64,000 bases of DNA from Candidatus Kapaibacterium sp. (GCA_018882895.1 VERF01000006.1:1-64000); one strand, 5' to 3'; positions 18,199 to 27,126 are shown, counted from the stretch's first letter. Notes: generated by a model from the sequence alone, not told the origin. A program made the numbers and translations.

Positions 18199-20297
18199 CG
18201 CCCCCTCGCATCATATCACTCCTCTTGGTAGCCAGCACCATCGCCGGCCTCTCCGGCTGTGCGTGGTACGACAATCGTATCACGTACTTCAATACGTACT
18301 ACAACATGCAGCGTATCCGCGGCGAGATCCTGGACGAGTTTGATTATCAGGAAGAACTCAAGCGGAACCGTCCACGTGTGCTGATTCCGGGACTGGACAG
18401 TATCAAGCTTACGTCGGGCCCGCCCAAGAATTCGATCTACCAGTTTCTGAGAGGGCTGCAGATCGATCGCACTAAGCTGCAGCCGGTTGCGACAAAGGTC
18501 GACTCGATCCTGATGAAGGGTTCGAAGGTCGTGGCCTTCCATCCGAAGTCGGACTATATCGAGGGTTCGTTGTTTCTGATGGCCGAGGCCTACTTCTTCC
18601 GTTCCGAATGGGTCCCGTCCCAACAGAAGTGCCTCGAACTGATCGAGCGCTTTCCCGATGGCGAGTTCTCTCCTGATGCACACATCCTGCTTGCAAAGGT
18701 CTATCTGATGCAACGCAAGGTCTCGCAGGGTACGCAGGCACTTTCCAAGGCCGTTGACGTTGCTTGGTATCGCGACCGATATGATGTCGCCAGCGAGGCA
18801 TATCGCATTCAGGCTGAAATGGCCATCGAGGACGGAGATATCGAGAAGGCGATCATGCCCTACAAGCAAGCACTCATCATGTGTGAAGATGGAGTGCAGC
18901 GTGCGAAGTGGCAGATCGAGATTGCTTCGATCTATTACCGGATTGGCAAATACGAACTCGCCGAAGCCGCATTCCGAAAGGTGTTTGACGAGAACCCCGA
19001 TGCCCTCGGACAGTTTGAGTCGCTGCTTTACATTGCCTCTTGTCGTGCTCGGCAGGGACAGTTCGACGAGGCCAGCGAGCTGTACGCGAAGCTTGAAGAC
19101 CGCAAGGCTTTCTCCGAGTGGGCATCGTTCATCCAAGCAGAACGCCTTGCCCTAGATCGGCTCCGTCAAGAAAACGCCAAGGACAAGACGCTTCTTGCCC
19201 GCGAGAGGTTTGCCGACACGTCATTTGTCGGCAAGCCGGAGCTAATGGCACAGTCCTTCCAGAAGGGTATGGCCCTGTACAAGACCGGCGAGTATCAGGA
19301 GGCGCTGAAGTACTTCGCAAAGGCCAAGATCATCCGAACGCCAGTCTATGATGTCGCCAACAAGTACTACACTGCCTTGCGCTCGTGGGATGAAGCCAAA
19401 CGCAGACTCTACCTGCTGGACCAGCACCTGGTTGTGGATACCTCGCGCAGGGACTCGATCAATCGTCTCCGCTCGGGCGAGCTCTATTCCATTGGCCGTG
19501 TTCACGAGACCCTCGACAAGGCTGACAGTGCGCGGATATACTATCGTCGGGCCTTCGAGGCCAGTGATCCCGCGTCCGAGGATGCGGGAAAGTGCTTGTT
19601 TGCACAGGCGCGACTGTTGAAGGATTCCGATCCGATCGTGTCCGATTCTCTCTTCGAGGTTATCTCTTTGCGGTGGCCGCGGAGCCCCTTTGCAAAGGAG
19701 GCCGCTGCCAATCTTGGATACACTGCCGATGCGACCATCGATGATGCAGCCGAGTTGTATGCCTCAGGATCGAAGTTCCGCATGATCAAGGACTACTCCT
19801 TCGCTTCGCGGCAGTTCATGACGGTGGTCAACAAGTTCCCTCAAAGTGACATTGCGCCGAAAGCTCTGTATGCGATGGGGTGGATGTTTGAGCGTGATGT
19901 GCAGAGAAACGACAGCGCGCTGTTCTACTATCAGCAGCTGATTGAACGGTATCCTCGTTCGGAGTATGCTCGCGAGATCAGGGCAAGCGTCGAATTTGCG
20001 CTTGCCAAGATGAACGGAGTTGAAGTTTCGGATTCAACGCTCTTGCGCGATCTGGACAAAGAGTTGCTGCAACGTGCGACTGATAAGGACAAGGATGTGA
20101 TGCAGCAACTGATGGATAACAACAGGGACGCTTTTCAGGTTACGGCACCGGGCGTAAATGTGCCGCAGATACCTGGCATGACTCCGGGCGGCTCTCTCAA
20201 CAACATTCTACAGGGTCAGATCCGCGACGCCCAGGGGAATATCATGGGTAACAAGCAGGACAGTACCAATGTGCCGCCACCTCTGCCGAAACCTTAG
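18195..20297 (+). CDS. TPR-repeat lipoprotein, SprE/PorW-like
   Basis: 700 residues from GTG 18195, which overlaps the previous stop codon. A lipoprotein signal is present (LLLVASTIAGLSGC; lipobox Cys near residue 22). It is followed by 'YFNTYYNMQRIRGEI', similar to the Tyr/Asn-rich start of the T9SS periplasmic lipoprotein SprE/PorW as I recall it. The remainder is a series of tetratricopeptide repeats (for example 'IASIYYRIGKYELAEAAFRKVF', 'AQSFQKGMALYKTGEYQEALKYF') and a Pro-rich end. If the assignment is right it links the T9SS core to cytoplasmic-membrane components; a generic TPR lipoprotein is the alternative. Confidence 0.72.
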   Translation: MTPPRIISLLLVASTIAGLSGCAWYDNRITYFNTYYNMQRIRGEILDEFDYQEELKRNRPRVLIPGLDSIKLTSGPPKNSIYQFLRGLQIDRTKLQPVATKVDSILMKGSKVVAFHPKSDYIEGSLFLMAEAYFFRSEWVPSQQKCLELIERFPDGEFSPDAHILLAKVYLMQRKVSQGTQALSKAVDVAWYRDRYDVASEAYRIQAEMAIEDGDIEKAIMPYKQALIMCEDGVQRAKWQIEIASIYYRIGKYELAEAAFRKVFDENPDALGQFESLLYIASCRARQGQFDEASELYAKLEDRKAFSEWASFIQAERLALDRLRQENAKDKTLLARERFADTSFVGKPELMAQSFQKGMALYKTGEYQEALKYFAKAKIIRTPVYDVANKYYTALRSWDEAKRRLYLLDQHLVVDTSRRDSINRLRSGELYSIGRVHETLDKADSARIYYRRAFEASDPASEDAGKCLFAQARLLKDSDPIVSDSLFEVISLRWPRSPFAKEAAANLGYTADATIDDAAELYASGSKFRMIKDYSFASRQFMTVVNKFPQSDIAPKALYAMGWMFERDVQRNDSALFYYQQLIERYPRSEYAREIRASVEFALAKMNGVEVSDSTLLRDLDKELLQRATDKDKDVMQQLMDNNRDAFQVTAPGVNVPQIPGMTPGGSLNNILQGQIRDAQGNIMGNKQDSTNVPPPLPKP

Positions 20298-20334
20298 GCA
20301 GGGGGCGCCAAGGCCGCCCCGCACCCTGATCATC

Positions 20335-20637
20335 TCAGGTCTCGATCTGCGTCACAAGGCCAATCTCTTCAAGGATCGACGACACGCGCAAGCATGGCGG
20401 GAAGCCGCCCTCGTAGACCATTGCCTTGCCCGAATGGTGGACTTCCAGCGTTAACAGCTCGGCCCGATCCAGAGTGCAGCCGGTGGCTTTCATGATCTGG
20501 ATGATGACCTCGTCGAAAGTGTGGACTTCATCATTGAAAAGTATCACCTTGGCTGTAAGGGCAACCTCCTCTAGTCCAAGAGTCAGCTGATCTTCCTCCA
20601 GTTGGGGAATTCCAAGAAAAACCGTGTCGTTATGCAT
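20335..20637 (-). CDS. clpS: ATP-dependent Clp protease adaptor ClpS
   Basis: 100 residues from ATG 20637 (a GTG three codons upstream is the track's start; neither has a clear Shine-Dalgarno). The core 'VILFNDEVHTFDEVIIQIMKATG' contains the conserved ND of the substrate-binding pocket, and 'LEVHHSGKAMVYEG' is the second family signature. ClpS delivers N-degron substrates to ClpA/ClpC. No Clp ATPase gene is in the window. The gene converges with the TPR lipoprotein and diverges from the CADD-type gene. Confidence 0.92.
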   Translation of the reverse strand: MHNDTVFLGIPQLEEDQLTLGLEEVALTAKVILFNDEVHTFDEVIIQIMKATGCTLDRAELLTLEVHHSGKAMVYEGGFPPCLRVSSILEEIGLVTQIET

Positions 20638-20668
20638 CCTTGCCACGGCGCAAAATTATGAAAAGACC

Positions 20669-20676
20669 TATCTTTG
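20669..20676 (+). promoter_or_regulatory. Candidate -7 element (TATCTTTG) of the CADD-type gene
   Basis: TATCTTTG matches the Bacteroidetes -7 consensus TAnnTTTG and lies 44 bases before the ATG at 20721. No clear TTTG is seen 19-21 bases upstream, so the assignment is tentative. Confidence 0.4.
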
Positions 20677-20720
20677 CTCTCCAAACATCAGCCTATTCAC
20701 GCTTACGAGGACCGTCATTT

Positions 20721-21413
20721 ATGACCACGGAAGAATTCCTCCAGAAGCTCGACGAGATCGTCTCCGAGCGCCACATGCTTCAACATCCTTTCTACATCAT
20801 GTGGAACGAGGGTGCACTTACCCTTGAGATGCTCCGAGAGTATGCCAAGGAATACTACCACCAAGTCCACCTCTTCCCAACGTACGTAAGCGCTACGCAT
20901 GCGAACTGCGACGATATGGAAGTGCGCCAAATGCTTCTCGAGAATCTGATCGAAGAGGAGCACGGTCCGGACAACCATCCGGAGCTGTGGCTGCGCTTTG
21001 GCGGTGCACTCGGTGTGAGCCGTGAAGAAATGAAGGATCGCCGCTACCTGCCGCATACGCGCGAATCCGTGCGTATCCTCAAGGAACTGGCAGGACGCAA
21101 GAACGCATACGAAGGCCTTGCCGCGCTGTATGCGTACGAGTCACAGATCCCCGAGATTTCGACCACCAAGATCGCCGGACTGAAGAAGTGGTATGATCTC
21201 GACACCAAGGATGCCCTCGAGTTCTTCGCAGTTCACGAGCATGCCGACGAGATCCATCGTACGGTAACACGCGAAGCACTGGTGCGCATGTGTGAAACAG
21301 ACGACCAGAAGCAAGCCGCACTCGACTCAGCTCGTGAAGCAGCCGATGCATTCAATCTGTTGCTCGACGGTGTCTATAACACCTGGTGCGCGGAAAAGGC
21401 TGCCCTTAACTGA
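20721..21413 (+). CDS. CADD-family heme-oxygenase-like protein (putative p-aminobenzoate synthase)
   Basis: 230 residues from ATG 20721 (the track's 20640 start would add an unconserved tail). The chain matches, from memory, the all-helical TenA/PqqC-like CADD family: 'HPFYIMWNEGALT', 'YAKEYYHQVHLFPTYVSA', 'LENLIEEEHG', 'YESQIPEISTTKIAGL' and 'FFAVHEHADEIH', which keeps the Glu/His/Asp metal-ligand pattern. Chlamydial CADD makes p-aminobenzoate for folate from its own tyrosine (established for CADD); Tyr25 here aligns with that residue. First gene of a run with a class II amidotransferase and nuoL. Catalytic identity is inferred. Confidence 0.82.
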   Translation: MTTEEFLQKLDEIVSERHMLQHPFYIMWNEGALTLEMLREYAKEYYHQVHLFPTYVSATHANCDDMEVRQMLLENLIEEEHGPDNHPELWLRFGGALGVSREEMKDRRYLPHTRESVRILKELAGRKNAYEGLAALYAYESQIPEISTTKIAGLKKWYDLDTKDALEFFAVHEHADEIHRTVTREALVRMCETDDQKQAALDSAREAADAFNLLLDGVYNTWCAEKAALN

Positions 21414-21428
21414 TCCGTTACTGACGCG

Positions 21429-22337
21429 ATGTGCCGCTTCGTTGCCTATATCGGCCCATCAATCCTGGCTGATGATCTGCTCTACAAGCCGAAGTATTCG
21501 CTTGTTACAGCGCAGACCATGAACGCCGGAGAGATGTCTGTATCCGTCAATGGAGATGGCTTCGGAATCGGATTCTATGCGCCAGAGCTCGACAACGAGC
21601 CGTGTGTGTTCAGGAGCATAAAGCCGGCCTGGAGTGACAACAACCTCAAGAGTCTGGCCAAAAAGATCCATTCACCATGCATGTTTGCCCATGTCCGTGC
21701 GGCATCGCCGGGCATGGCCGTTGAAGAGCTGAACTCGCATCCGTTTGCCTGTGGCAACCTGATGTTCATGCATAATGGGGTGGTAGGGGGCTTCAAGCAG
21801 ATTCGTCGGAAGCTGCTTCGAATGCTCAACGATACTGCGTATGACGCCATTCAGGGCAGCACGGATTCCGAGCACCTTTTCGGTCTCGTGCTGAATCATA
21901 TCGCAAATCCGTATGGGCACGTCACCTGCGAAGAGCTCGTTGCCGCGATGCACGGGATGTTCGCGGACCTGAACACGCTGCTAATGGATTCGGATGTGCG
22001 TCAGCACTCGTATCTCAACCTTGCCGTCACCAACGGCACATGTTTGATTAGTGTGCGATACACGACCAATCCGAATGTGCAGCCAGCCTCGCTCTACTAC
22101 ATGCATGGTCGTGAGTATCGATGCGCAGGCGATAACTGCACAATGGAGCAGGCATATGGTAAGCCGAGCGCGATCGTGGTGGCCTCCGAGCCATTCACGG
22201 CGCGGCGCTCAGACTGGATGAAGATGGAACGCAATGCCATGATGGTGGTGGACGAGACGATGACGATCACCTTCCATCACGTTGAAATGGACGTTGAAAA
22301 ACTGGATTTTGAGACAATAGCCCCGGAAATCGGATGA
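21429..22337 (+). CDS. Class II glutamine amidotransferase (YafJ/EgtC-like)
   Basis: 302 residues beginning MCRFVAYIGP, where Cys2 becomes the N-terminal nucleophile after Met removal. 'CMFAHVRAASPG' and 'LMFMHNGVVGGF' carry the conserved Arg and the N-G pair that bind glutamine in Ntn-type amidotransferases, and 'STDSEHLFGLVL' is the usual SE/DSE segment. Ammonia from glutamine would be delivered to a partner or substrate that cannot be named. It lies 15 bases after the CADD-type gene and overlaps nuoL by four bases (ATGA). Confidence 0.88.
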   Translation: MCRFVAYIGPSILADDLLYKPKYSLVTAQTMNAGEMSVSVNGDGFGIGFYAPELDNEPCVFRSIKPAWSDNNLKSLAKKIHSPCMFAHVRAASPGMAVEELNSHPFACGNLMFMHNGVVGGFKQIRRKLLRMLNDTAYDAIQGSTDSEHLFGLVLNHIANPYGHVTCEELVAAMHGMFADLNTLLMDSDVRQHSYLNLAVTNGTCLISVRYTTNPNVQPASLYYMHGREYRCAGDNCTMEQAYGKPSAIVVASEPFTARRSDWMKMERNAMMVVDETMTITFHHVEMDVEKLDFETIAPEIG

Positions 22338-24294
22338 ACTACGCTCTGATACCACTTTTCCCGCTGATCGGGTTCGTTATCGTCGCTCTCTTCGGAAAGC
22401 GCATCAACAACGAAAAGGTCACGGGTTCGATCGCAAGCGCAGCCGTGTTGCTGAGTTTCATCATGGCCGTCATGGCGTTCAATGACCTTCGGGCCATCCC
22501 GGAGGATGTGCCAGCGGCAGAGCAACGCATCATTGCCCCCGTGTATACGTGGATCGCAACGGGCGATTTCTCCGTGAACATCAACTACCAAATTGACCGT
22601 CTTTCGATCCTCTTCACGCTGATCATCACGGGCATTGGCTTTTTGATCCATGTCTATTCGATCGGATACATGCACGGCGATAAGAGCTTCCCGCGCTTCT
22701 TCGCCTACTTGAATCTGTTCGTGTTCATGATGCTCAACCTGGTGCTGGCCGACAACTTGCTCCTGACCTTTCTGGGTTGGGAAGGGGTTGGACTGGCATC
22801 TTACCTGCTGATCGGATTCTGGTATGATCGCAAGTTCGAAGGAACGAACATTACGTGGACCGGTGACGCGGCCATGAAGGCCTTTGTGGTGAATCGCATC
22901 GGCGACTTCGGCGTACTCCTGGCAATGTTCCTACTGTTCACCTCTGTCGGTAGCCTTTCGTACGCGGACATTCATTCGGCTGCCGTTGCGCAGGATCCTG
23001 AACTTGTCTCAAACGTGATGCTCATCACGTTGCTATTGTTCCTCGGATGTACCGGTAAAAGCGCACAGATTCCGCTTGGCGTGTGGTTGCCTGACGCTAT
23101 GGCAGGCCCGACACCTGTCTCGGCTCTCATTCATGCAGCCACGATGGTCACATCGGGTATCTTCCTCATCGCCCGTACAAACGTGCTCTTCGCAATGTCG
23201 CCCACCACGATGGCCGTGGTTGCCGGGATAGGCATCACCACAGCACTGTTTGCCGGTCTTGTGGGTCTGGTGCAGAATGACATCAAGAAGGTCCTTGCCT
23301 ACTCGACTGTTTCGCAGCTTGGATTCATGTTCGTTGCACTCGGCGTTGGAGCATTCACGGCCGGTGTCTTCCACGTGATGACCCACGCGTTCTTTAAAGC
23401 CCTTCTCTTCCTCGGCTCGGGATCTGTCATACACGGAATGCACGAGGAGCAGGACATTCGCAAGATGGGCGGTCTAAAGAAGTACATGCCCATCACATAC
23501 CGCACATTCCTTATTGGTACGCTCGCAATTGCCGGTATTCCGTTCTTCTCGGGGTTCTTTTCCAAAGATGAGATCCTGTTGTATGCTTGGCTCAATGCAG
23601 CCCCGTGCTTTGGGGTGTCGGTGTGTTGGCTGCGCTGACAACTGCCTTCTACATGTGGCGGCTTACCACTCTTACTTTTGGGGGAGCGGAGCGTTTTGAT
23701 CATCATCATGTTCATCCGCATGAATCACCTGCGACCATGACGGTGCCGCTTATCATCCTGGCCGTTCTGTCAGCCATCGGCGGTCTTCTCGGTGTGCCGC
23801 ACGTTCTGGGCCATGCTCTTCACTTCCCGAATCTTCTCGAACATTGGCTTGAGCCAATTTTCCGCGATGGCATGGCCCTTCTGCCAAAGCATGAAGGCGA
23901 CCATACGTCACTCGAGCTGACGCTCATGGCGGTCTCCTCAGTAGTGGCAGTCATCGGCATCATGTTCGCACGTTCCATCTACAGCAAGGGGATGGACACT
24001 GCAGACGCCATCGCCGGCAAGCTTAAGGCCGGTTATAAGCTCCTGCTCAACAAGTACTACGTCGACGAGATCTACCATCTGCTTGTGGCCGGTCCGATCG
24101 TTGCAGCATCACGTGATTTTCTCTGGAAGATTGTCGATGTGCTCGCCATTGACGGACTCGTCAACGGTTCGGCCCGATCCATGGGAGCTCTCTCGGGTGT
24201 TCTGCGTAGAATCCAGAGTGGTGTTGCTCAGAACTATGCTCTGATCATGATGGTCGGAATCGTTGTGCTCATCGGCATCGTGCTGATGCCGTGA
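22334..24294 (+). CDS. nuoL: NADH-quinone oxidoreductase subunit L, interrupted by a frameshift
   Basis: Two consecutive ORFs (22334-23638 and the frame of 23587-24294) together give one NuoL of about 653 residues, a normal length. The N-terminal ORF has the antiporter-like membrane core: 'FLGWEGVGLASYLLIGFWY', 'GKSAQIPLGVWLPDAMAGPTPVSALIHAATMV' (split here only for recognition) and 'FFSKDEILLYAW'. The second continues with 'SPVLWGVGVLAALTTAFYMWRL' and the C-terminal lateral-helix region. Homology moves from one frame to the other at about 23599, equal to one missing base (GCA-AGC read as GCAGC). NuoL is the distal proton-pumping subunit of complex I. No other nuo gene is nearby. Confidence 0.85.
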
Positions 24295-24303
24295 TCGGAT
24301 TGC

Positions 24304-24325
24304 TTCGCCCCCTTCGGGGGTCGAA
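24304..24325 (+). terminator. UUCG-loop hairpin between nuoL and the SRAP gene
   Basis: TTCGCCCCC-TTCG-GGGGTCGAA can fold into a stem with one mismatch capped by a TTCG tetraloop. No T-tract follows, so it may be an RNA stability or partial termination element rather than a full terminator. Confidence 0.4.
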
Positions 24326-24338
24326 CCTGTTATGATCC

Positions 24339-25043
24339 ATGTGCTACACGGTTTCAATATTCTCACAGACGCACGTCATTGAGACGGATCTTGGGCAGGT
24401 CTTTGAGGATGCCACGGAATTTGTGCCCTACGTGCACGTGTCAGGCTTTGTCCACCCCGAACTACCAATTGGCGTGGCCGAAGACGGGATTCGAATGATG
24501 AGATGGGGCTTGGTGCCGCGGTGGACAAGATCGAGGCAGCAGGCGGACGAGATGCGAGGCCGCACGCTGAATGCACGGAGTGAGTCGGCGTACGAAAAGC
24601 CTTCCTACCGTGATGCAGTTCGCAAACGAAGGGGACTTCTACCCGTCAACGGATTCATTGAATGGCGTCACGAGGGTAAACTCAAGATCCCTCATATGGT
24701 CCGCATGCGAAGCTCAGAGATCTTCACGCTCGGATGTATTTGGGAAGAATGGGTCGATCCAGAGTCCGGACAGTGTGAAGAGACGTTCTCGATTTTGACA
24801 ACAGAGGCTAACATCCTCATGTCCCACGTTCACAACTCAGCTATGCGAATGCCGGTCGTGATACCGCATCGTGATCGCTCCGCATGGCTTTTGGCTGACG
24901 ACCGTGAGCAGGTTCAGCCGATGCTGCGCCCGCTGGAGGATGGACTGCTTGAAGCGTTCCCGATAACCAGAGAGGTTTCGAAGATTCGCGTCAACACGAC
25001 TGAGCCTCAGATGATCGAATCGGTTGGTGAGACCGTCGCGTGA
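24339..25043 (+). CDS. SOS response-associated peptidase (SRAP; YedK/HMCES family)
   Basis: 234 residues starting MCYTVS; Cys2 is the residue that cross-links abasic DNA after Met removal. 'MRWGLVPRWTRS', 'TLNARSESAYEKPSY', 'LLPVNGFIEWRHEGK' (catalytic Glu) and 'HVHNSAMRMPVVIP' follow the SRAP order; the three extra residues between His and RMP resemble the Bacteroidota form as I recall it. The family shields abasic sites in single-stranded DNA. The stop overlaps the start of the downstream TlpA-like gene (TGATG). Confidence 0.9.
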   Translation: MCYTVSIFSQTHVIETDLGQVFEDATEFVPYVHVSGFVHPELPIGVAEDGIRMMRWGLVPRWTRSRQQADEMRGRTLNARSESAYEKPSYRDAVRKRRGLLPVNGFIEWRHEGKLKIPHMVRMRSSEIFTLGCIWEEWVDPESGQCEETFSILTTEANILMSHVHNSAMRMPVVIPHRDRSAWLLADDREQVQPMLRPLEDGLLEAFPITREVSKIRVNTTEPQMIESVGETVA

Positions 25044-25513
25044 TGAGTGTGTTGATGTTGGCCGTGATGGGGATTGTCTTCTCGGGTATTGAGGAGGTCA
25101 ACCTGGCTACGCTCCAGTCGAGAATCAATCGATCGAGTGATACAACCTATGTGGTGAATTTTTGGGCTACGTGGTGTAAGCCCTGTGTTGAGGAGTTGCC
25201 GGCGTTTGAGGCGCTGGCGCGCAAATACGCGGATCAGCCGATGGTCGTGTTGCTGGTGAGTCTCGATTCACCGGAAGACCGAATGAAGAAGGTTGAGCCA
25301 TTCATCCGACGCCGTGGATACACACGCAGTCAGGTGGTGGTGCTGAACGAGCCCAAGCCGCACCTATGGATCGATAGGGTCGATCCTTCGTGGAGTGGTT
25401 CGATTCCGGCAACGCTGTTCATCCGCGGCAATCGTCGCTTGTTTGGTGAGTTTCAGTTCGACGAAGTGAAATTGGATTCAACTTTTCAGTCTTTCAGGAA
25501 AGGTTCGCAATGA
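25043..25513 (+). CDS. TlpA-like thioredoxin-fold protein
   Basis: 156 residues from ATG 25043 (the track's GTG is one codon upstream). A short hydrophobic N-terminus (MSVLMLAVMGIVFSG) suggests export. The active site is WCKPC (Cys45, Cys48) in 'VVNFWATWCKPCVEELPAF', followed by 'VVLLVSLDSPEDRMKKVEPFI', typical of TlpA/ResA-like periplasmic thiol reductases. The usual cis-Pro lies in 'GSIPATLFIRG'. It overlaps the next thioredoxin-fold gene by four bases, so the pair probably acts on envelope thiols together (inference). Confidence 0.85.
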   Translation: MSVLMLAVMGIVFSGIEEVNLATLQSRINRSSDTTYVVNFWATWCKPCVEELPAFEALARKYADQPMVVLLVSLDSPEDRMKKVEPFIRRRGYTRSQVVVLNEPKPHLWIDRVDPSWSGSIPATLFIRGNRRLFGEFQFDEVKLDSTFQSFRKGSQ

Positions 25514-26136
25514 GGCTTGATCGAATCAGCCTAATGTCGTTTTTCTTCTGCGTGTTTATGGCCCTTCAGGTTCAGCACTCAGCTGCGTTTGGGGACGGAG
25601 TCGCCGTGGGCGATGTCGCCCCTGACTTCAAGCTCATGAATGTTGACGGCCGAATGGTGGAGTTGTCGGACTACAAGACAAAGAAGGGTGCTATCATTGT
25701 ATTCACATGCAATCACTGTCCCTACTCAATCAAGTATGAGGACAGGATCATCCAGCTACATGAGGCATTTGCCCCCTTGGGATTTCCGGTGATTGCGATC
25801 AATCCTAACGATGCAACGAAGGTCCCGGAGGACTCGTTTGAAAACATGAAGGTCAGGGCCAGCGAAAAGAAATTCAGGTTCCCGTACCTTGTCGACGAAT
25901 CACAACAGGTGGCCAAGGCCTACGGCGCCAAGCGCACCCCGCATGTATATGTCGTGTTTAACACAGCAGAGGGCCCGTCAGTGCAGTACATCGGGGCGAT
26001 CGATGATAACGCATCTGATGCTTCTGCCGTAGAGACAAAATTCGTTCGTGATGCAGTCACATCGCTTATCGATGGCAAGCTGCCCTCGACATCACTTACG
26101 AAGGCCATTGGCTGCACAATCAAGTGGAAGAACTAG
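25510..26136 (+). CDS. Secreted AhpC/TSA-type thioredoxin-fold protein
   Basis: 208 residues with a signal segment (SLMSFFFCVFMALQVQHSAA). 'VGDVAPDFKLMNVDGRMVEL' is the peroxiredoxin-type start. The CNHCPY motif (Cys67, Cys70) is a CxxC active site typical of a redoxin subgroup found in Bacteroidota. 'AYGAKRTPHVYVV' carries the cis-Pro loop. It is likely a periplasmic thiol oxidoreductase or peroxidase. Overlap with the upstream TlpA-like gene supports a redox pair. Confidence 0.82.
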   Translation: MRLDRISLMSFFFCVFMALQVQHSAAFGDGVAVGDVAPDFKLMNVDGRMVELSDYKTKKGAIIVFTCNHCPYSIKYEDRIIQLHEAFAPLGFPVIAINPNDATKVPEDSFENMKVRASEKKFRFPYLVDESQQVAKAYGAKRTPHVYVVFNTAEGPSVQYIGAIDDNASDASAVETKFVRDAVTSLIDGKLPSTSLTKAIGCTIKWKN

Positions 26137-26139
26137 CAA

Positions 26140-27126
26140 ATGAATGACAGAGATATGAACCGCCGTCGTGGCGGACGTGGTGGCGGTAAGCCGAACGATG
26201 AACGACAGCCGCTGTCGAACGAATCCGCTATCGGCCGCACGGGTCGGCCACAACGGCCTAGAGGACCAGAACCGGCACGTCCACGTTTCGATGACGAACG
26301 GCAACCACTGACAAACGAGAGCCCGTACACGGCACGACGTGGCGACGCAGGCCGGGGCGGACCCCGTGATGACCGTCGGGGCGGACCTCGTGATGACCGT
26401 CGGGGCGGACCCCGTGATGATCGTCGAAGCGGACCCCGTGATGACCGTCGTGGCGGACCCCGTGATGACCGCCGAAGCGGACCTCGTGATGATCGCCGAA
26501 GCGGACCTCGCGATGATCGAAGTGGTGCACCGCGTGATGATCGACGAAGCGGACCTCGCGATGATCGCCGTGGCGGTCCTCGTGATGACCGTCGTGGTGG
26601 ACCGCGTGATGATCGCCGTGGCGCACCGCGTGATGACCGTCGTGGCGCAACGCGTGATGACCGTCGTGGTGCACCGCGTGATGACCGTCGTGGCGGACCT
26701 CGTGATGACCGTCGTGGCGGACCAGGCAGAGATCGACGCTCGGATAGCCGGCCGCAAGCCGGGCGTGATGGTGGCCAGGAGCGCCGCGCATCGTTCTCCG
26801 GTGAGGAGCGCCAGCCCCTTTCCAACGAATCGCCGGCATTGCGTGGACGATCCGGTGGTGGAGCACGAGGCAGAGGCGGCAACCAGCCACGAGGCAGAGG
26901 TGGCAGAGGTGCCGGTCAGGGCAAGGGGCGAGCACAAGGTGGACGCGGTGGTTCCGGATTTGGAAATCCGGCCACTAAGCGCAAAGAGAGCGAATTGCGT
27001 CGGTCAAAGGCCTATGTATCGGACGCCTTTATCTACCGTGAGAATCTCGACGAAGCCAAGCCAACGGAGAGAAAGATGCGAAGTCGGCGAAACAAGCCCT
27101 CCGGTGGTGAGGTCCAAGGCGAGTAG
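26140..27126 (+). CDS. Disordered Arg/Gly/Asp repeat protein, function unknown
   Basis: 328 residues, not recognised as a known family. The centre is 16 tandem eight-residue units of the type GGPRDDRR (residues 73-200). Three copies of a motif ERQPL[S/T]NES stand outside the repeats (residues 21, 53 and 223). A Gly/Arg-rich segment with RGG steps follows, and the C-terminus is less repetitive ('KAYVSDAFIYRENLDEAKP'). No signal peptide. Composition resembles RNA-binding or condensate-forming RGG proteins (inference from composition). The gene begins 4 bases after the redoxin gene. Antisense frames stay open because of the repeat. Confidence 0.65.
   Translation: MNDRDMNRRRGGRGGGKPNDERQPLSNESAIGRTGRPQRPRGPEPARPRFDDERQPLTNESPYTARRGDAGRGGPRDDRRGGPRDDRRGGPRDDRRSGPRDDRRGGPRDDRRSGPRDDRRSGPRDDRSGAPRDDRRSGPRDDRRGGPRDDRRGGPRDDRRGAPRDDRRGATRDDRRGAPRDDRRGGPRDDRRGGPGRDRRSDSRPQAGRDGGQERRASFSGEERQPLSNESPALRGRSGGGARGRGGNQPRGRGGRGAGQGKGRAQGGRGGSGFGNPATKRKESELRRSKAYVSDAFIYRENLDEAKPTERKMRSRRNKPSGGEVQGE
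26356..26739 (+). repeat. 16 tandem 24-base repeats encoding GGPRDDRR-type units
   Basis: The unit GGCGGACCCCGTGATGACCG plus four bases is repeated 16 times in frame with mostly synonymous or G/S/A variation; the last unit is degenerate (GGPGRDRR). It is coding DNA, not a CRISPR array, since there are no spacers. Confidence 0.92.

Noticed and set aside
18216-19136. 306-aa ORF antisense to the TPR lipoprotein
   Set aside because: Leu-rich shadow of TPR codons without any recognisable family feature.
23590-23640. Programmed -1 frameshifting in nuoL
   Set aside because: No X-XXY-YYZ slippery heptamer or obvious downstream stem at the junction, and nuoL is not known to use recoding; a deletion or sequence error is simpler.
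26356-26739. CRISPR array
   Set aside because: The repeats are contiguous, in frame and without spacers; no cas genes are present.
26092-26937. Three overlapping long ORFs antisense to the GGPRDDRR repeat (up to 281 aa) and one in another plus frame
   Set aside because: They exist only because a 24-base tandem repeat without stops keeps every frame open; their products are repetitive (TVITRSA, RRSSRGP) and have no start or context support.
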